In this document: positions 32,270 through 43,881 of the stretch, piece after piece | Layout: each line of letters begins with the position of its first letter | Position numbering within the stretch: position 1 is the stretch's first letter | Assembly (NCBI GenBank): GCA_037892935.1 | Contig: JAYXKI010000002.1 | Location: 558,001-622,000, forward strand | Direction: 5' to 3' | DNA length: 64,000 nt | Source of the DNA: Phlebopus portentosus | Taxonomy: Eukaryota; Basidiomycota; Agaricomycetes; Boletales; Boletinellaceae | Notes under the pieces: model-generated | What the model was told of the DNA's origin: nothing | Database searches by the model: none | What the model saw: only the letters and a program-made list of their open reading frames with translations | Made by a program: the position numbers and the translations under genes

Positions 32270-35200
32270 CTACACGTCCAGATCCACCTCTCTAAGGACA
32301 TCATCATCTAGACCGCCAGTCCCATACTCGTCGTCGATATCCATAGGTGCATCAAAGGTTGGCACGTCAACATCTGCGACCGCTGGCATCTGTTCCAGCT
32401 CAAGAGCCCGTTGTTTTTCTTGTGCCTTCTTGATATCGTCGACAGTCCAAAGCGAAATGCCGGTCGAATCCTCAGGGTGTGGCTGCGAGATCTGACGCAT
32501 GAATAGCTTTGACAGTACCAACGCCATGTCCGTGGACAAGTTAGCAGCGGTCTCTGTGATATACTGGTTTATCCATCGCGGCAGCTTTGCGCGTTTGTCC
32601 GCTCGGGCGTATCGCTAATTGAATGCCAGTGATTAGCCAAGCGGTCACTGTATTCAATCTCATGCATCCACCACTCGCCTTGTCTGCAAAAACCATCAGC
32701 CCCCAGTCGGTCTTCCCACGTAGAACACGGCCGACACATTGTGCCGCCTGCCGTATGGCGTCAAACCCAAGAAATTCAGATTCTCGTATCCGATAGGCAT
32801 CACGCAAGTATTCCAGTCTGGCCTGATGGTGGGAATCGATTAGTGTGCTGTCTCGTTCGAACCAGCAATGCAAAAATTCGGACGGACCTTGAGTATTCGG
32901 CTCTCCGTGTACTGGTACGGAACCCTGAAAATGCCGCAAACTTGAGCACCCTTGTTCTTCCGGCATGAATATATCTCAGACACACCCGAACATAATGACA
33001 GCTCGTCCATAGTTGTGATCAAAATCAATCCCTTCCGATACCTTGCCACGAGCGACAGAGAGCAGCACTGCTCCCCGACCATTATTGCAAGCCTAGAACA
33101 CAGAAGCTCGTTAGTCACGGGGTCGAGGCTACAAGATTGGAATGTATCCACTCTTCTATAGTTCTCCAAAGCAATGCTCGTCTCGTTGGCATCAGGTGTT
33201 TCAACGAAAATGAGCTTATGCTTCCACACTTCGTTCAGAATTCCCATGTCGTTCCATGCCGCTACTATCGATTCCATGTACAAATAACTCGGGAAGAATG
33301 CGGCAATGCCATCCGGAACGATTTTGCTGTATTCGACTAGAATGGCTCCAAAGTTTCGGACGACTGCAGGGTCATTTCGGACTTCGAACCGGGAACTGAT
33401 TGCTACTTGGTCGCTGCCGCGCGTAATGACCTGGAGAAAAAGCGTTGATTATCGTAAGTAAGATGTAATAAGAGCGATAGATAGGTGGAGCGCGAATAAA
33501 TACAAGTTTCGGAACAACGACACTCACGAGAGGAAGAAATGAATTACGTGTCAGAGTCATTGCATACGTTTCTTGAACCACAGGTGTAAATTGCAGCATT
33601 TTTGGATACATGTCTAACGGCGATATGGTCCCAGAAGTAATCACGACACTGCTGAAACGCTCGAAGACTGGAGCAATAGCAAGGGAAGGATCCAAACATC
33701 TTCAAACGTGCCAAGGATCAGCTAATCGCAGACGATCATAAGCGCCGCATATAGAACATACGTAAAATGGAAAATCGGGTTCGGTACCGTTGCATTGTCC
33801 GTTTCAAACGGCTCAAGAATAAGCAGAAACCCTAGTTGCAAGTTAGTGTGACAGGCGCCCCCTACATCAGTACATAAGAATCCTTGCCCTTTTCGTAGGT
33901 AGCCACCAAAGTAGCAAAGTTCGCAACCTTCTGAAGAGCAGCGTACTCGTCCAAATTCGTAAGTTCTAAAGTACGAACGAGTGATTGCAGCCGTTCCGCA
34001 CAGAATCTGGGCGAGTGTCAGAAGGACGCAGCCTTGTTACAGTCATTAGAAGTCCATACCGTAGAGGCCGTCGTTCAATGAAGGTAATGTCTTTCAAATG
34101 CTGCAGAAAAGATAGGGGGGTTTCTGCAACTACATGAAGCACTCGCATGCGGGTTTTTAGATATTCGACGAATCGCTTCAGGAATGCAACGAAATGCTCC
34201 GCCTTCCTGATGTTCCCCGGCACGGCTTCTTTCAGAAGATCATCCGGCAAAACTTTAAAATTGTTTCAGAAACCATCCAAAACGGCATAGTCAAGATGGA
34301 CGGACCTGGGTTTGCCATGATCATATCTTCTTGCCGAGCTTCGTCCGCCTCCTGCAAGCCTTCTACGAGCTTCGCATATTCATCTTGCAACCGCGAGGCA
34401 TCATTGATCTTGATCCTATTGAGAAAAATTTTAAGACCAAGCCTCATCATGTGGATTAACAGCTCCCGCGTACTCTTCTACCTTCTCACCCAGCTTGATT
34501 ACGCTTCTCACGGCAGAATCAAGCATTGGTCGAGTCAAATCAATACTAAGCGACTCGAGGCATACATTATCTGTTCAAAAGCGTTACATATCATCGAATA
34601 TCCCGTGTGGGTGGGCCTGCACTTACCGATATTATGAGCTTCATCAAAAACGACAATAGCATCTTTTGAGATGTCCTTCGATACCTGTTCCGCAACTTTC
34701 GGATCGAGAAGATAATGGAATGAATAGATAATAACATCAACGAAAGCCATCTGCAAGAAGAGTAAGAAAAACGGAACATTGGCGCTAAACTTGATCTTAC
34801 CATTCTTCGAACGGTAAAGTACGGGCACGTTCCCTTATCCCGGCCATATTGGAGAACATCTGCAAGTGTATGGATACCGGGCGGTATAAGATTCCCCGGT
34901 TCAAAGTCTTCCAGGTTCTGTGTAAACAAAATCAGCATCTCACTGGATTGTAATGGGTATATATGACGCACATCGTGAAAGGAACAGGTAGGCACAGATC
35001 CCGGATTATTTCGCGCCTTCTCCATTGCAGCTGAGGATGTAAGATCCCTGCAACGGGCATCCACGACAACTCCTTTTCTCTCCTTTGATACCTAAACAAT
35101 GATGGCTTATTGTCATGGTGTATATGGACAAATTATGAAAACGTACCTCTGGATGTAGGCACAAATTCTTCCGACTCGTAAGTCCCAACCCCGTGAACCG

Positions 35201-35743
35201 CCTTTCCTTCTCCCTTTCTTCCTCCGTTTCCGCGTGTTGTTCTCGGTAATCCAAAAGACGCTTTAGCTCGGCGAGGGCTTTCTCAATTTCAGGTACAGTA
35301 CGAGAGCAATATATCAATTTCCTTTTCGTAGGGTAGAACTAAGCGAGACGCTATCAGCGGGCTGACAAGTTACACAGTATCTTGACGCACCTGTTGGTAA
35401 GACACGATCAACGACAACAATGACACCGTCTTTCCTGTCCCCGATGGCATCTCAAGCACACAATGCCCCTAATTTTTTTTCCGACAGTGAATACCAGAAG
35501 GAATAATCGCGTAGTTAAATATGCCAACCTGGGCATCAAGTGTGCGCTTGAGATCGCACATGTACTGGTATTGCTCTGCAACCGCAAATCTTTAGGCCTG
35601 TTCAAGCTCAGTTGAGACATGAAATACCTGGATATATTCGGTCATAAGGGAAGATTATCTTCAATCCAGGTTCTTTTAGCAAACCCTTGTATATAAAAGA
35701 AAATAACGATGCATACTGGAAGGTCGTCAATGTAGAACTTCAT
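32270..35743 (-). CDS. RAD3: TFIIH 5'-3' DNA helicase RAD3/XPD, 802 aa, 19 exons
   Basis: Helicase subunit of TFIIH, needed for nucleotide-excision repair and scaffolding of transcription initiation. Nineteen exons join in phase (2409 nt): 35743-35717, 35658-35628, 35575-35529, 35468-35391, 35338-35147, 35091-34972, 34917-34801, 34750-34627, 34570-34474, 34415-34306, 34252-34060, 34006-33888, 33831-33762, 33699-33528, 33430-33152, 33092-32986, 32924-32888, 32822-32679 and 32614-32270. It starts MKFYIDDLP. Walker A is MPSGTGKT (about 42-49). Four Fe-S cysteines lie in NLCLHPE, DARCRDL, PTCSFHD and GTCPYF. DEAH is at about 240-243. Later motifs are [29 protein letters not shown] and [13 protein letters not shown]. 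The acidic tail ends in REVDLDV. Two introns begin with GC rather than GT (after 33888 and after 32679), and two use GTCCGT donors. Confidence 0.94.
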
Positions 35744-36686
35744 CAACGTTAAGAGAGGAGAGACACGGTGCACGTGCAGCGTGTATCACTTTGCCCAGTT
35801 TGAAGTCTCGCTTCGTAATACGCGTCCACTACTGAATGGGACTTGATCATTGCTTTTTCTCGACCAGCATGACCAGTCATCATTGACCACACAATTCCGG
35901 GACTTGGTCTGGTTGCAATTTCAAGTAGCAACACCTGTAGTATCCCCGCGCAGAAAGGCATAACCGGATTAGTCTATCAAATTGTGAGTGTCCTACAGTC
36001 CACCTGCTGGCAAACATTATTTATGGGATATGGGAGCATCTCAATTAGCCACAGCTATAAACAGCATCTGTCCCAGCGTGTCCCAACAGCTTATCTTCTG
36101 ATTTGGCGTGTATTACGTCGCCGCAGCATAGGATAAACGGTGTAAACGCTTCATCTTTTAAATTTCAGCCTCAAACGGATGAAAGAAGATCAAACTATGT
36201 GAAAGTGGACATAACTAGTCCGGACTACATTAAATATCTATAGAATCGAGTCGTCGTATGCCTCTACCTGCGGAAGAATCCTCTGACCGGTCATTGTCGA
36301 AGAAGTGGTTTGGCTTGGCATAACCCTGCGGCCTGGAGACCTCAATTCATCGCTACCGATCACTCCCGACTCCTGGTTTATCTACGCGTCTTGCTAAACG
36401 GGGTCAGTTGATACTCTCTATTTTCTCTCGGCTTAGCTATTTCCGGACGACTGTATTGGTGCTTCTTATTGAGTACTGGTTCTGGAATATCTTTGCAGAG
36501 CCTGCCGAGTGGCTTTCAGTTCCCCTCTCTCTTCGGCTTGTCTCGACTATGCTATGTATAGTTTTGACATGGCAATAACGCGGGTATAAATGCGGCGACC
36601 TGTCTCATGCCTCCTGTCTTTCTCTCAGAGAGGACGGTTTATAGCCCAGAACTCTGACAGGGAGAGAGATTACGGAGACAACAGGT
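35744..36686. other. 0.9 kb divergent intergenic between RAD3 and the FAD monooxygenase
   Basis: Contains the promoters of both flanking genes. No open frame of interest apart from a 70-codon minus frame at 35749-35961 without motifs. A TATA-like box lies at its right end. Confidence 0.5.
36583..36590 (+). promoter_or_regulatory. TATA box of the FAD monooxygenase gene
   Basis: GGGTATAAATGCGG about 100 bp before the start codon, on the coding strand and at a normal fungal spacing. Confidence 0.5.
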
Positions 36687-38450
36687 ATGAATGGACACAA
36701 AAGACCGCTCAAAGTTGCCATCATCGGTGGTGGGGTGTGTGGCTTAGCTGCCGCAATTGGCTTGATTAGAGCAGGGCTGGACGTAGACATCTACGAATCT
36801 GCAGTAAGCTTTGCTTCCGTTCCATCTGCATGTATTGTCTTGACAGGGACGACAATTACTTGAAGACGAAGCTAGGCGAGATTGGCGCAGGCGTCGGGTT
36901 AGGTATGCTTTCCCCTCTTTTGACAGTAGAGCAGCTGTTCTGAGATAGAGTTATACTCCCCCGCAGGTCCGAATGCTGTCCGAGTGCTCAAAGAGCTCAA
37001 TATACTCGAAGAAGTCGTGGCTAGTGTCTTACCGGAAAAGCCTGCACCTCGTCTCCTTCGGTTCCTCTTTGGCACTGGAGATCAAGAGATCATTTACGAT
37101 GTGCGTTCCTTATTTCGCGTTCATGCTTCTAATTTCCCCTCAGTTGCTGATGAAATGAACGGCTGGTATTTTAGTACCCTGTCGGACCCGAGGACGATGG
37201 CTTAGGGATTCACAGGTACATGCATATATCGTTATAACATTCCAATTGCTTATCCCGGTATGCAGGGTGACGTTCATCGAGGCTCTCATCCCTCTTGTCG
37301 ACCCTTCAAAGATACATTGTAAGAAACGCTGTATCGGTATCCGTGCACTCCCCTCCGGGCGTATGCAAGTAATCTTCTCGGACGGCACATCGGCAGAAGC
37401 AGATGTCGTCGTTGGTGCGGATGGCGTCCGTTCTATTGTGCGCACGTATGTCCTTGAAGGGGAGACAACTTCGACAGAGGCAGTTACCAATGGGTCTGCG
37501 ACTGGTAATCCGGATGTAGGTGGAACGGAGGGAGATCTGAAGTCACCGCCGACATCGAAGATTCTCCGTGTGAAATTCACGAACCATACTGCGTATCGTG
37601 GACTAGTTCCCGTCGAGAAGCTGAAGAGCCTCGGTGTGAAGATTGATTTAAGTGATAGGGTGCACTGCTTCACTGGAGATTGCAAGGTACTTTCTCATTT
37701 GCTTCCCTCTAATCACTTCGTCCTGTCATAAAATCTGCTATTCGACCGCTCTTTTCGAATTGTAGCACGTCCTCACATTCCCCATCAAAGGTGGTACAGT
37801 CATCAACGTCGTCGCCTTTAGCTACGACTCCTCCGTTCCATGGGACGGTAAACCCCTTCCACCGGGTACACCTTGGGTCTCACCACGGAACACAGAAGAG
37901 CTCCTCGCAACATACGAAGACTGGTCCGAGGACGTTCGCTTACTTCTCGGATGCATATCCTCTCCGAGTGTTTGGTCCATACACGCTGTCGACCCACCGT
38001 TAGAGAGTTTTATAAGAGGAAGAGTTGCACTTGTGGGCGACTCGGCGCATGCGATGCTTCCTTACCTTGGAGCGGGCGCTGGACAGGCACTCGAGGACGC
38101 GTTTGTGCTCCTGAAGCTGTTGACGCTGCCGCAGACGACTGCGGAGAACGTTGAAGTACGCACACACTCATGTTTTCCTCTCTCTTTCCTTACTCTGTTT
38201 GGTTTTATATGAATCACAGGAAGTATTGAAGGCATATGATACCGTCCGTCGCCCACGCGCAAACATGGTCCTCACTCGAAGCACCCTGCTGGGTCTAGTT
38301 TACGATTGCCTCGGGCCGAGTGGGGCCACCAAGGAAGGGATCCGGAAAGACCTCGAAGAGAAGTGGGACGAAGTATGGTTTCATGATGTCTTGAAAGATG
38401 TCGATGCTGCTGTTGTGCAGCTTGAAGAGAAGGGTGTGTTTGCGAAATAG
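36687..38450 (+). CDS. FAD-dependent monooxygenase, salicylate-hydroxylase-like, 456 aa
   Basis: Class A flavin monooxygenase: uses NAD(P)H and O2 to hydroxylate an aromatic or similar substrate. Seven exons: 36687-36803, 36866-36902, 36967-37100, 37175-37215, 37266-37686, 37766-38155 and 38220-38450 (1371 nt, in phase). The FAD-binding GxGxxG is VAIIGGGVCGLAAAIGL at residues 10-26, followed by the acidic DVDIYESA end of strand 2. GEIGAGVGLGPNAVRVL is typical of the salicylate hydroxylase group. The DG motif is VVVGADGVRS, and the second FAD motif is VALVGDSAHAMLPYLGAGAG. No signal or membrane segment. The substrate cannot be read from the sequence. The gene stands alone among housekeeping genes, so it is not obviously part of a pathway cluster. 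Confidence 0.88.
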
Positions 38451-38703
38451 TAGGATCATTTCATTTTTAGGTATATGTTAAGTACTATGTAGATCGACAT
38501 GTTCATGTATTTCGTACGGTTTAGATACAGTTTTAAGTCTTGAATGTCGGTATTGGATGACTTGACGGGTGTTGCTTTCGCAGCTAATAGCGAGAAGGAA
38601 TACAATCATATAAATGTTTGTCGAATTCATGTCTAGATACAATGAATCTCCGTATCAAAAATCCATCCACATCCACACTTCACACTTCACACCCCAGAAA
38701 CCC

Positions 38704-40225
38704 TCATTTCTCCTGGAAGAACTTGAGCAAATCATTCACATCATCCCGACTTCCAAGGAAGACAGGGCATCGTTCATGAATGCTCTTCGGCTCCACGTCC
38801 AGGATGCGCCCTCTTCCCGTCGTCGCGAGCCCGCCCGCCTGCTCCGTCAGGAACGCCATCGGGAACGCCTCATACAGCAGCCTCAGCTTCCCGCTCTTGC
38901 TCTTCTTGTCGTCCGGGTAGCCGAAGATCCCGCCGTAGAGGAGCGTGCGGTGCACGTCGGCGACCATCGACCCGATGTACCGCGCGCTGTAGGGCGACTT
39001 GCCCGCCGAGGGGTACTTGATGGAGTTGAGGTAGTTGATGACGGGCGGGTGGAAGTAGGTTGAGTTCCCCTCGTTGAAGGAGTAGATCTTGCCGCGGGAC
39101 GGGATTTTAATCTGTGATATGATATAATAGATGATGAGATGCGATGATGGAAAAGGAAATCCCGACAAGTCGGAGTGGGCGGATAAAGGTTAATCACATG
39201 CACGTGAGACGGAAGGGGAACGGAACATGGAACCGGGAGGGAATAGGATTATATACGGATGTGGGGAGAAAGAAGAGTAGTAGCAGGAAGAAAAGCGACG
39301 TGAGTACGTACATCTGGATGGGTGAGAATGAACTCTCCAAGAGCGGCGTCGAGCGTGTATCCGTTCACGCCACCCCCGGTCGATAGTACCAGATTGCACG
39401 ACGAGCCGTACCTATAATCAGGTCAGACAAACCCAGGATTCGGATGAATGAGACAAGGCGACGGGTGAAAGATTTACATGGTGTATCCTGCTGCGACCAT
39501 TTCTCGCCCCGGTCGTAGGACGTCTGAGACGTCTCCTGTTTCCGAGTGCTATATACAATAATCGTATTATTCAGTAACAAAGAATGTTACCGTCAGAAAA
39601 GAATCGAACCGTGAAGAGAAGTAAATCTACGCACGGCCTTATACACTCCGAAAATCGTACCAATGTTCACACCAGCGTCGATATTACTCGAGCCGTCAAG
39701 CGGGTCAAAGACGACGCAGTACTTGCCGCGGTGTGTATCGTCGATGATGATCGCATCGTCGAGCTCCTCCGAAACCAGCACGGACGTCTTGCGCGAGGCG
39801 CGCAGAGAGTTGACCATGATGTCGTTCGAGAGGACGTCGAGCTTCTTTTGTTCTTCGCCTTGGACGTTCAGCTCCCCTGCAGACCGATCCTAGCCAACAT
39901 AAACAAAAATAGGCGTTTGGGATTGAGCAGTGGGGAGATATGCAAATGAGGTGAAGAGGGACTTACAGATTGATGAGTCGCGCCTTCCTGACATTCGTCG
40001 CGATGAATTTCGACGTTGTCTGGATCGCGGTGAGCAGGAGCGTCAAGTCACCTGTCGCAGCAGGACCGAGGCGAATCTGATCGCTCAGAATATGTCTTCA
40101 ATCCCCATCATTACCAACAAAGAAATCCCATCAGCTTTCTACCAAATACGAAATAATGGATGGATATATGCGCATACACACCTGGTGAGAGTGATGATGT
40201 CAGTGCTTGGAGCCTCTTCAGCCAT
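38704..40225 (-). CDS. FBP1: Fructose-1,6-bisphosphatase, 335 aa if a one-base gap is corrected
   Basis: Gluconeogenic phosphatase, cytosolic, allosterically inhibited by AMP in the family. Exons: 40225-40182, 40095-39967, 39889-39635, 39548-39478, 39411-39312 and 39111-38704. Blocks are [48 protein letters not shown], the metal-binding [31 protein letters not shown] and the substrate-site [17 protein letters not shown]. The exon lengths sum to 1007 nt, one short of a multiple of three. The slip maps to the start of exon 3: after LINL the family reads IGLAGE, and the DNA gives IGL and then only fits if one G is added to CTGCAGG (about 39880). Without it the frame stops at once. Either an assembly error or a dead allele; the protein is otherwise perfectly conserved. 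Confidence 0.88.
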
Positions 40226-40601
40226 CTCTCTTTCGTTCAAAGATCGTTCAGTTTACAGCTTTCTTCTTTCAAACCAAAGTAATCGTCGAAAAGCAGAAGT
40301 AAAAGAGAAGAAGACGGAGATGGGATTGAAAGAGGTTGGAAGAGAGCACACACAGATGAGCTGAAATAAGCAGTAGATATGTAAGAAACAGACTCCTGCG
40401 GGTACGGGAAGAATCGGCAACACACGAATCTCAATACTGTCCCTTTACGTAAAGCGGATCAATCACGTTCCTCCGGAGCACCGGAGAACTCTCATAGGCC
40501 CGGCTCGGACCGTCAACTCAGAAATACCTAATTAATCCAGAATACACGGAATTTTATTGGACAGTGACTAAAGAAGTCACAGTAAGTCATAGAAGTAGTA
40601 G

Positions 40602-42775
40602 CTATCTCTTGCGCTTGTTCCCAATGGCAGGTACTGTGGAAGGAGGACGCGTAGATGGAGCTTTGGCCTTCGTAGGCTTGGGTTTACGTTCGCGAAGAGG
40701 AACGGGGAAGTCATCCTCTTCTTCCACGTCTTCGTCGTCGCCGACTTTCGCGTTCGTATTGCTGGACGGGATTGCGGGTGTAGATTGGAAGGGAGCGGAT
40801 TCCGTCGCGTGAGCTCCGGGGAAGGGCAGGTTCGACGAGCCGACGGCAGCGGAGAAAGGCGGAGGTGGAGCTGGCTGTTCAGTTCGTATCCCGCTCACGT
40901 TCATCCCTAAACCATCAGTCGTGACATTACTCCCAAGTAAGCCCTTGCTATCCTCTTCATCGCTCTCCTCGGCATCATCCTCATCTTCATCGCCCTCATT
41001 GAACATCTCCGCTTGTATCTGCGCCTGCGCCTGAGCGATGGCCGCCGCAATCTCTGCGCTGATCGCCGCTACGAGCTGTGGGTTTCCGTCTGTTCCATTC
41101 GTATTAGCAGTTGCGGATGCGGTCATGTTGGAGCTGCCATTGGTAGGATACGGAGGGACGATTGGGGCGGAATTCTGATCTTGATTGGGTTGAGTTTGTG
41201 AAAGGATGGTCTCAAGCGTCCGGACGGATTCTTCAAGTGCTGGATCAATCACATTCTCTTCCTCCTCCTCCTCATCGCCATCATCGTATACTTCCTCCTC
41301 CTCACCTCCATCCGTCCTTCGTTTCTTGGGCTTGAAATCATACCGTCTGTAATCCACAAACAATCATTTAATAAGAAAAGAACGAATACAAAGACGAATA
41401 GAACATACACGTTAGGATCAGGCTCCCAATCCGGGTCGTGCGTCCGCATGTGTTGCGTGAGCGTCGTGCGCCGCGTGAACATCTTCGTACAACCAGGCCA
41501 CTTGCACGCGTAGGGTCGTTTCCCGGTGTGCGTACGGCGATGTCGCGCGAGACTGCTTGAATCACTGAACGTGCGTCCGCAGAGGGGGTATTCGCACATG
41601 TGGGGTTTCTCCCCCGAGTGAACGCGAAGGTGAACGTGAAGGGCCGAGCGCTGGATTGCATGTCGAGCAGGTTATAAGCAGACCGATTTTAAGGTGAAGC
41701 AAAAAAAGGAAGTGGTCACCTGTATGAACGTCTTCCCGCATCCTTGGTGTGGACATATGAACGGTTTATCGCCTGTATGTATCCTCGTATGTCTGAGCAT
41801 ATCGCTCTTCCTCCTAAAAGATTTCTCGCAGAGCTCGCATATGTGTGATTTACGCGGACGTTCGTCTTGAGGCTTCTGTTTCCTTTTACCTTTGCCTTTT
41901 GAACCAGTTCCCCTCGATCTGGAGTCGTCGTTTTGGGAAGTGGGCGTACCGCTGGTCGTGCTCGGCCCTGCACCGGGAGTCCGAAACTGAGATTGCTGGA
42001 AAGACGTGCCGAAGACGCCATTGTAGTATGGGGTTTGGCCAGATGGAGGTCCTGGGATTGCTGAAGACAGAGAGACGTGCTGACCCGAAGAGAAAAAGCC
42101 GAAGCTTTCTGGCGGTATGCCCATGCCGCCAGAATCCAGCTCCACTGCAGGACGGCCGGGATCATTCATGTGAGTATTCGGCGCTGAATGCTGCTGATCG
42201 TCTTGTTCGAGCTGAGCTGTGAGATGCGCAAGTAGATCTGACAAGTCGCTGTTTAACACCGTCGAGCTTCCGTCGGCACTACTAATGGCTTCTCCACCCC
42301 CTCCTTCTGAAGGAGAGATTGCGTGTTGAGTAGAGTCAGTATTGAGTGAGTGGAATGCAGGTGTATCCTTCACAGCTCCATGAGTCTGCATAGCCTGTGC
42401 TGCTTGCAGGACAGCGGCCAAACCAGAAAGATACTGCTCGTGAGGCTGAAGTTGCTCGTCTGCCACTGCATGGTGCCCGTGAACGTTCTCTGCAGTGAGT
42501 CCAGGCGAAGCAGCCTCTGAAGAAGTTTCAAGTCCAGAATGGTCGTTCGCCTGCGGACTGTTCTGTGTCGCTTGGCTAAGTAAAGCAACCAGCTCCCGTT
42601 CGAAGACCTCATCCACAGTGAATTGATCCCCGTTGGCATTGTTACTCGTATCGGCGTCAGCGATGCATCCTTCAGCTTGTGTAGTCGCAGATCCTAGTTG
42701 AGTATTCTCGAGATTGAGGAAATCCAGTCCGTGGTGTTCTTCATGCTGCTCTTGAACGGAGCCACCGTCGTTCAT
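40602..42775 (-). CDS. Four-finger C2H2 zinc-finger transcription factor, 680 aa
   Basis: Probable sequence-specific nuclear regulator. Exons: 42775-41720, 41650-41409 and 41346-40602 (2043 nt, in phase). The N-terminal 300 residues are Gln/Ser-rich and acidic without a fold. A basic patch ([16 protein letters not shown]) comes next and may be a nuclear signal. Four consecutive C2H2 fingers follow: C-2-C in CELCEKSF with [15 protein letters not shown] with [15 protein letters not shown] with HRRTH, and [10 protein letters not shown] with HMRTH, with TGEKP-like linkers. After them come PKKRR and long Glu/Asp runs (EEEEEE), then Ala/Gln and Pro-rich sequence ending in IGNKRKR. An AG lies directly before the ATG, so a 5' UTR intron is possible. 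The target genes are unknown. Confidence 0.85.
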
Positions 42776-43881
42776 CTGTATGAACTCGAATTCCTTTACG
42801 AAGCCCTGTCATCATTAAAGCACAGTGAAAATTCATCAATAATCGGAATTCAGAAAAGACGAGTGAAGGACGGAAAGAAAATGTTACACTACTACGACGA
42901 AGAGAAGAGTACGTACGCACTGACCACCTGGTCTGTGCGTGGGCTTCTCTTGCTCTCGTCTAACCATCAAAATCATAACATAATACAATACTCACCTGGG
43001 CCTTATGTCTAATTCCTTTTAAGCTTGCGTTCTGTTCTCTATCGACGTGCGGCCAAATGTCTCGAGGTGAGAATTACGAGTAGGGAAGAAAACGGAGACG
43101 AAGCGAAGACGACACGCGGGATGCCGTTTACAACAAAGTCCATAGTAAATAAACGTTTTATATTTATATATCCTCAGGCTCAAACACCTTCGTCTTCATC
43201 CTCGTCATCCTCGTCCTACCTACCTCCACTCTTCCCCTTAATACTACCCCTTCATCGTTTCTTATTTTGTTGCCATTTGTGCTCAGGTACCAGGAGGGGA
43301 GGAATGATACACGCTTGCCAGCGCATTCGCATTCGGAACCGGCTCAATTCGCAAGCTAGGTTATACGCTTTTACCGTTGTGTTGAGTACTTATTGTGTGG
43401 GACTGTTTGTGTGATTGCTGGTGTGTTCGAGTCTGGTTCTGTGAGGCCACAGGCACGATGGATCGAGCGAGGTCCACGGGCCGAGGATTCTTTTCTTCGT
43501 TATAAATTTATGATTGTCTTTTGCAGAGCTTGTAACAAAGCAGGAAATTTTTAAATGTGCGCTGGTCTTCAGCATCGTTCGCTTGCTTGATAGCAGTACT
43601 GTATTTATTCACGCTATTTTCTGTTTTATTGTGATGCGAATGACACGGTTCGGTTCGGTTCACGGGCGTACGGAGAAATGAAATAGAAATGATGATCTGA
43701 TCATCGACACGAAAGAGGCGAGGCTGCACGAGCGCAGCAATTCAAGCAAGCAACCTTGTTCCTGCCCCTCCACCACCATCATCGAGAACTCTGCCAAGTC
43801 ACTTATCTCTTGGCTCTCAATCGCATTCAGATCTTCATCATCTTGTTCTAATCCTTCATCTACTACCATCAAGAGAAAGGA
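42776..43881. other. 1.1 kb divergent intergenic
   Basis: Between the zinc-finger gene and the Pmp3-like gene. It contains a TCATCC/TCGTCC simple repeat at 43190-43220. No gene-like frames; the minus frames at 43390-43729 have no features. The left end probably includes the 5' UTR, with a possible intron, of the zinc-finger gene. Confidence 0.5.

Noticed and set aside
36687..38450. FAD monooxygenase as part of a secondary-metabolite cluster
   Set aside because: The neighbours are RAD3 and FBP1; there is no synthase, P450 or dedicated transporter nearby.
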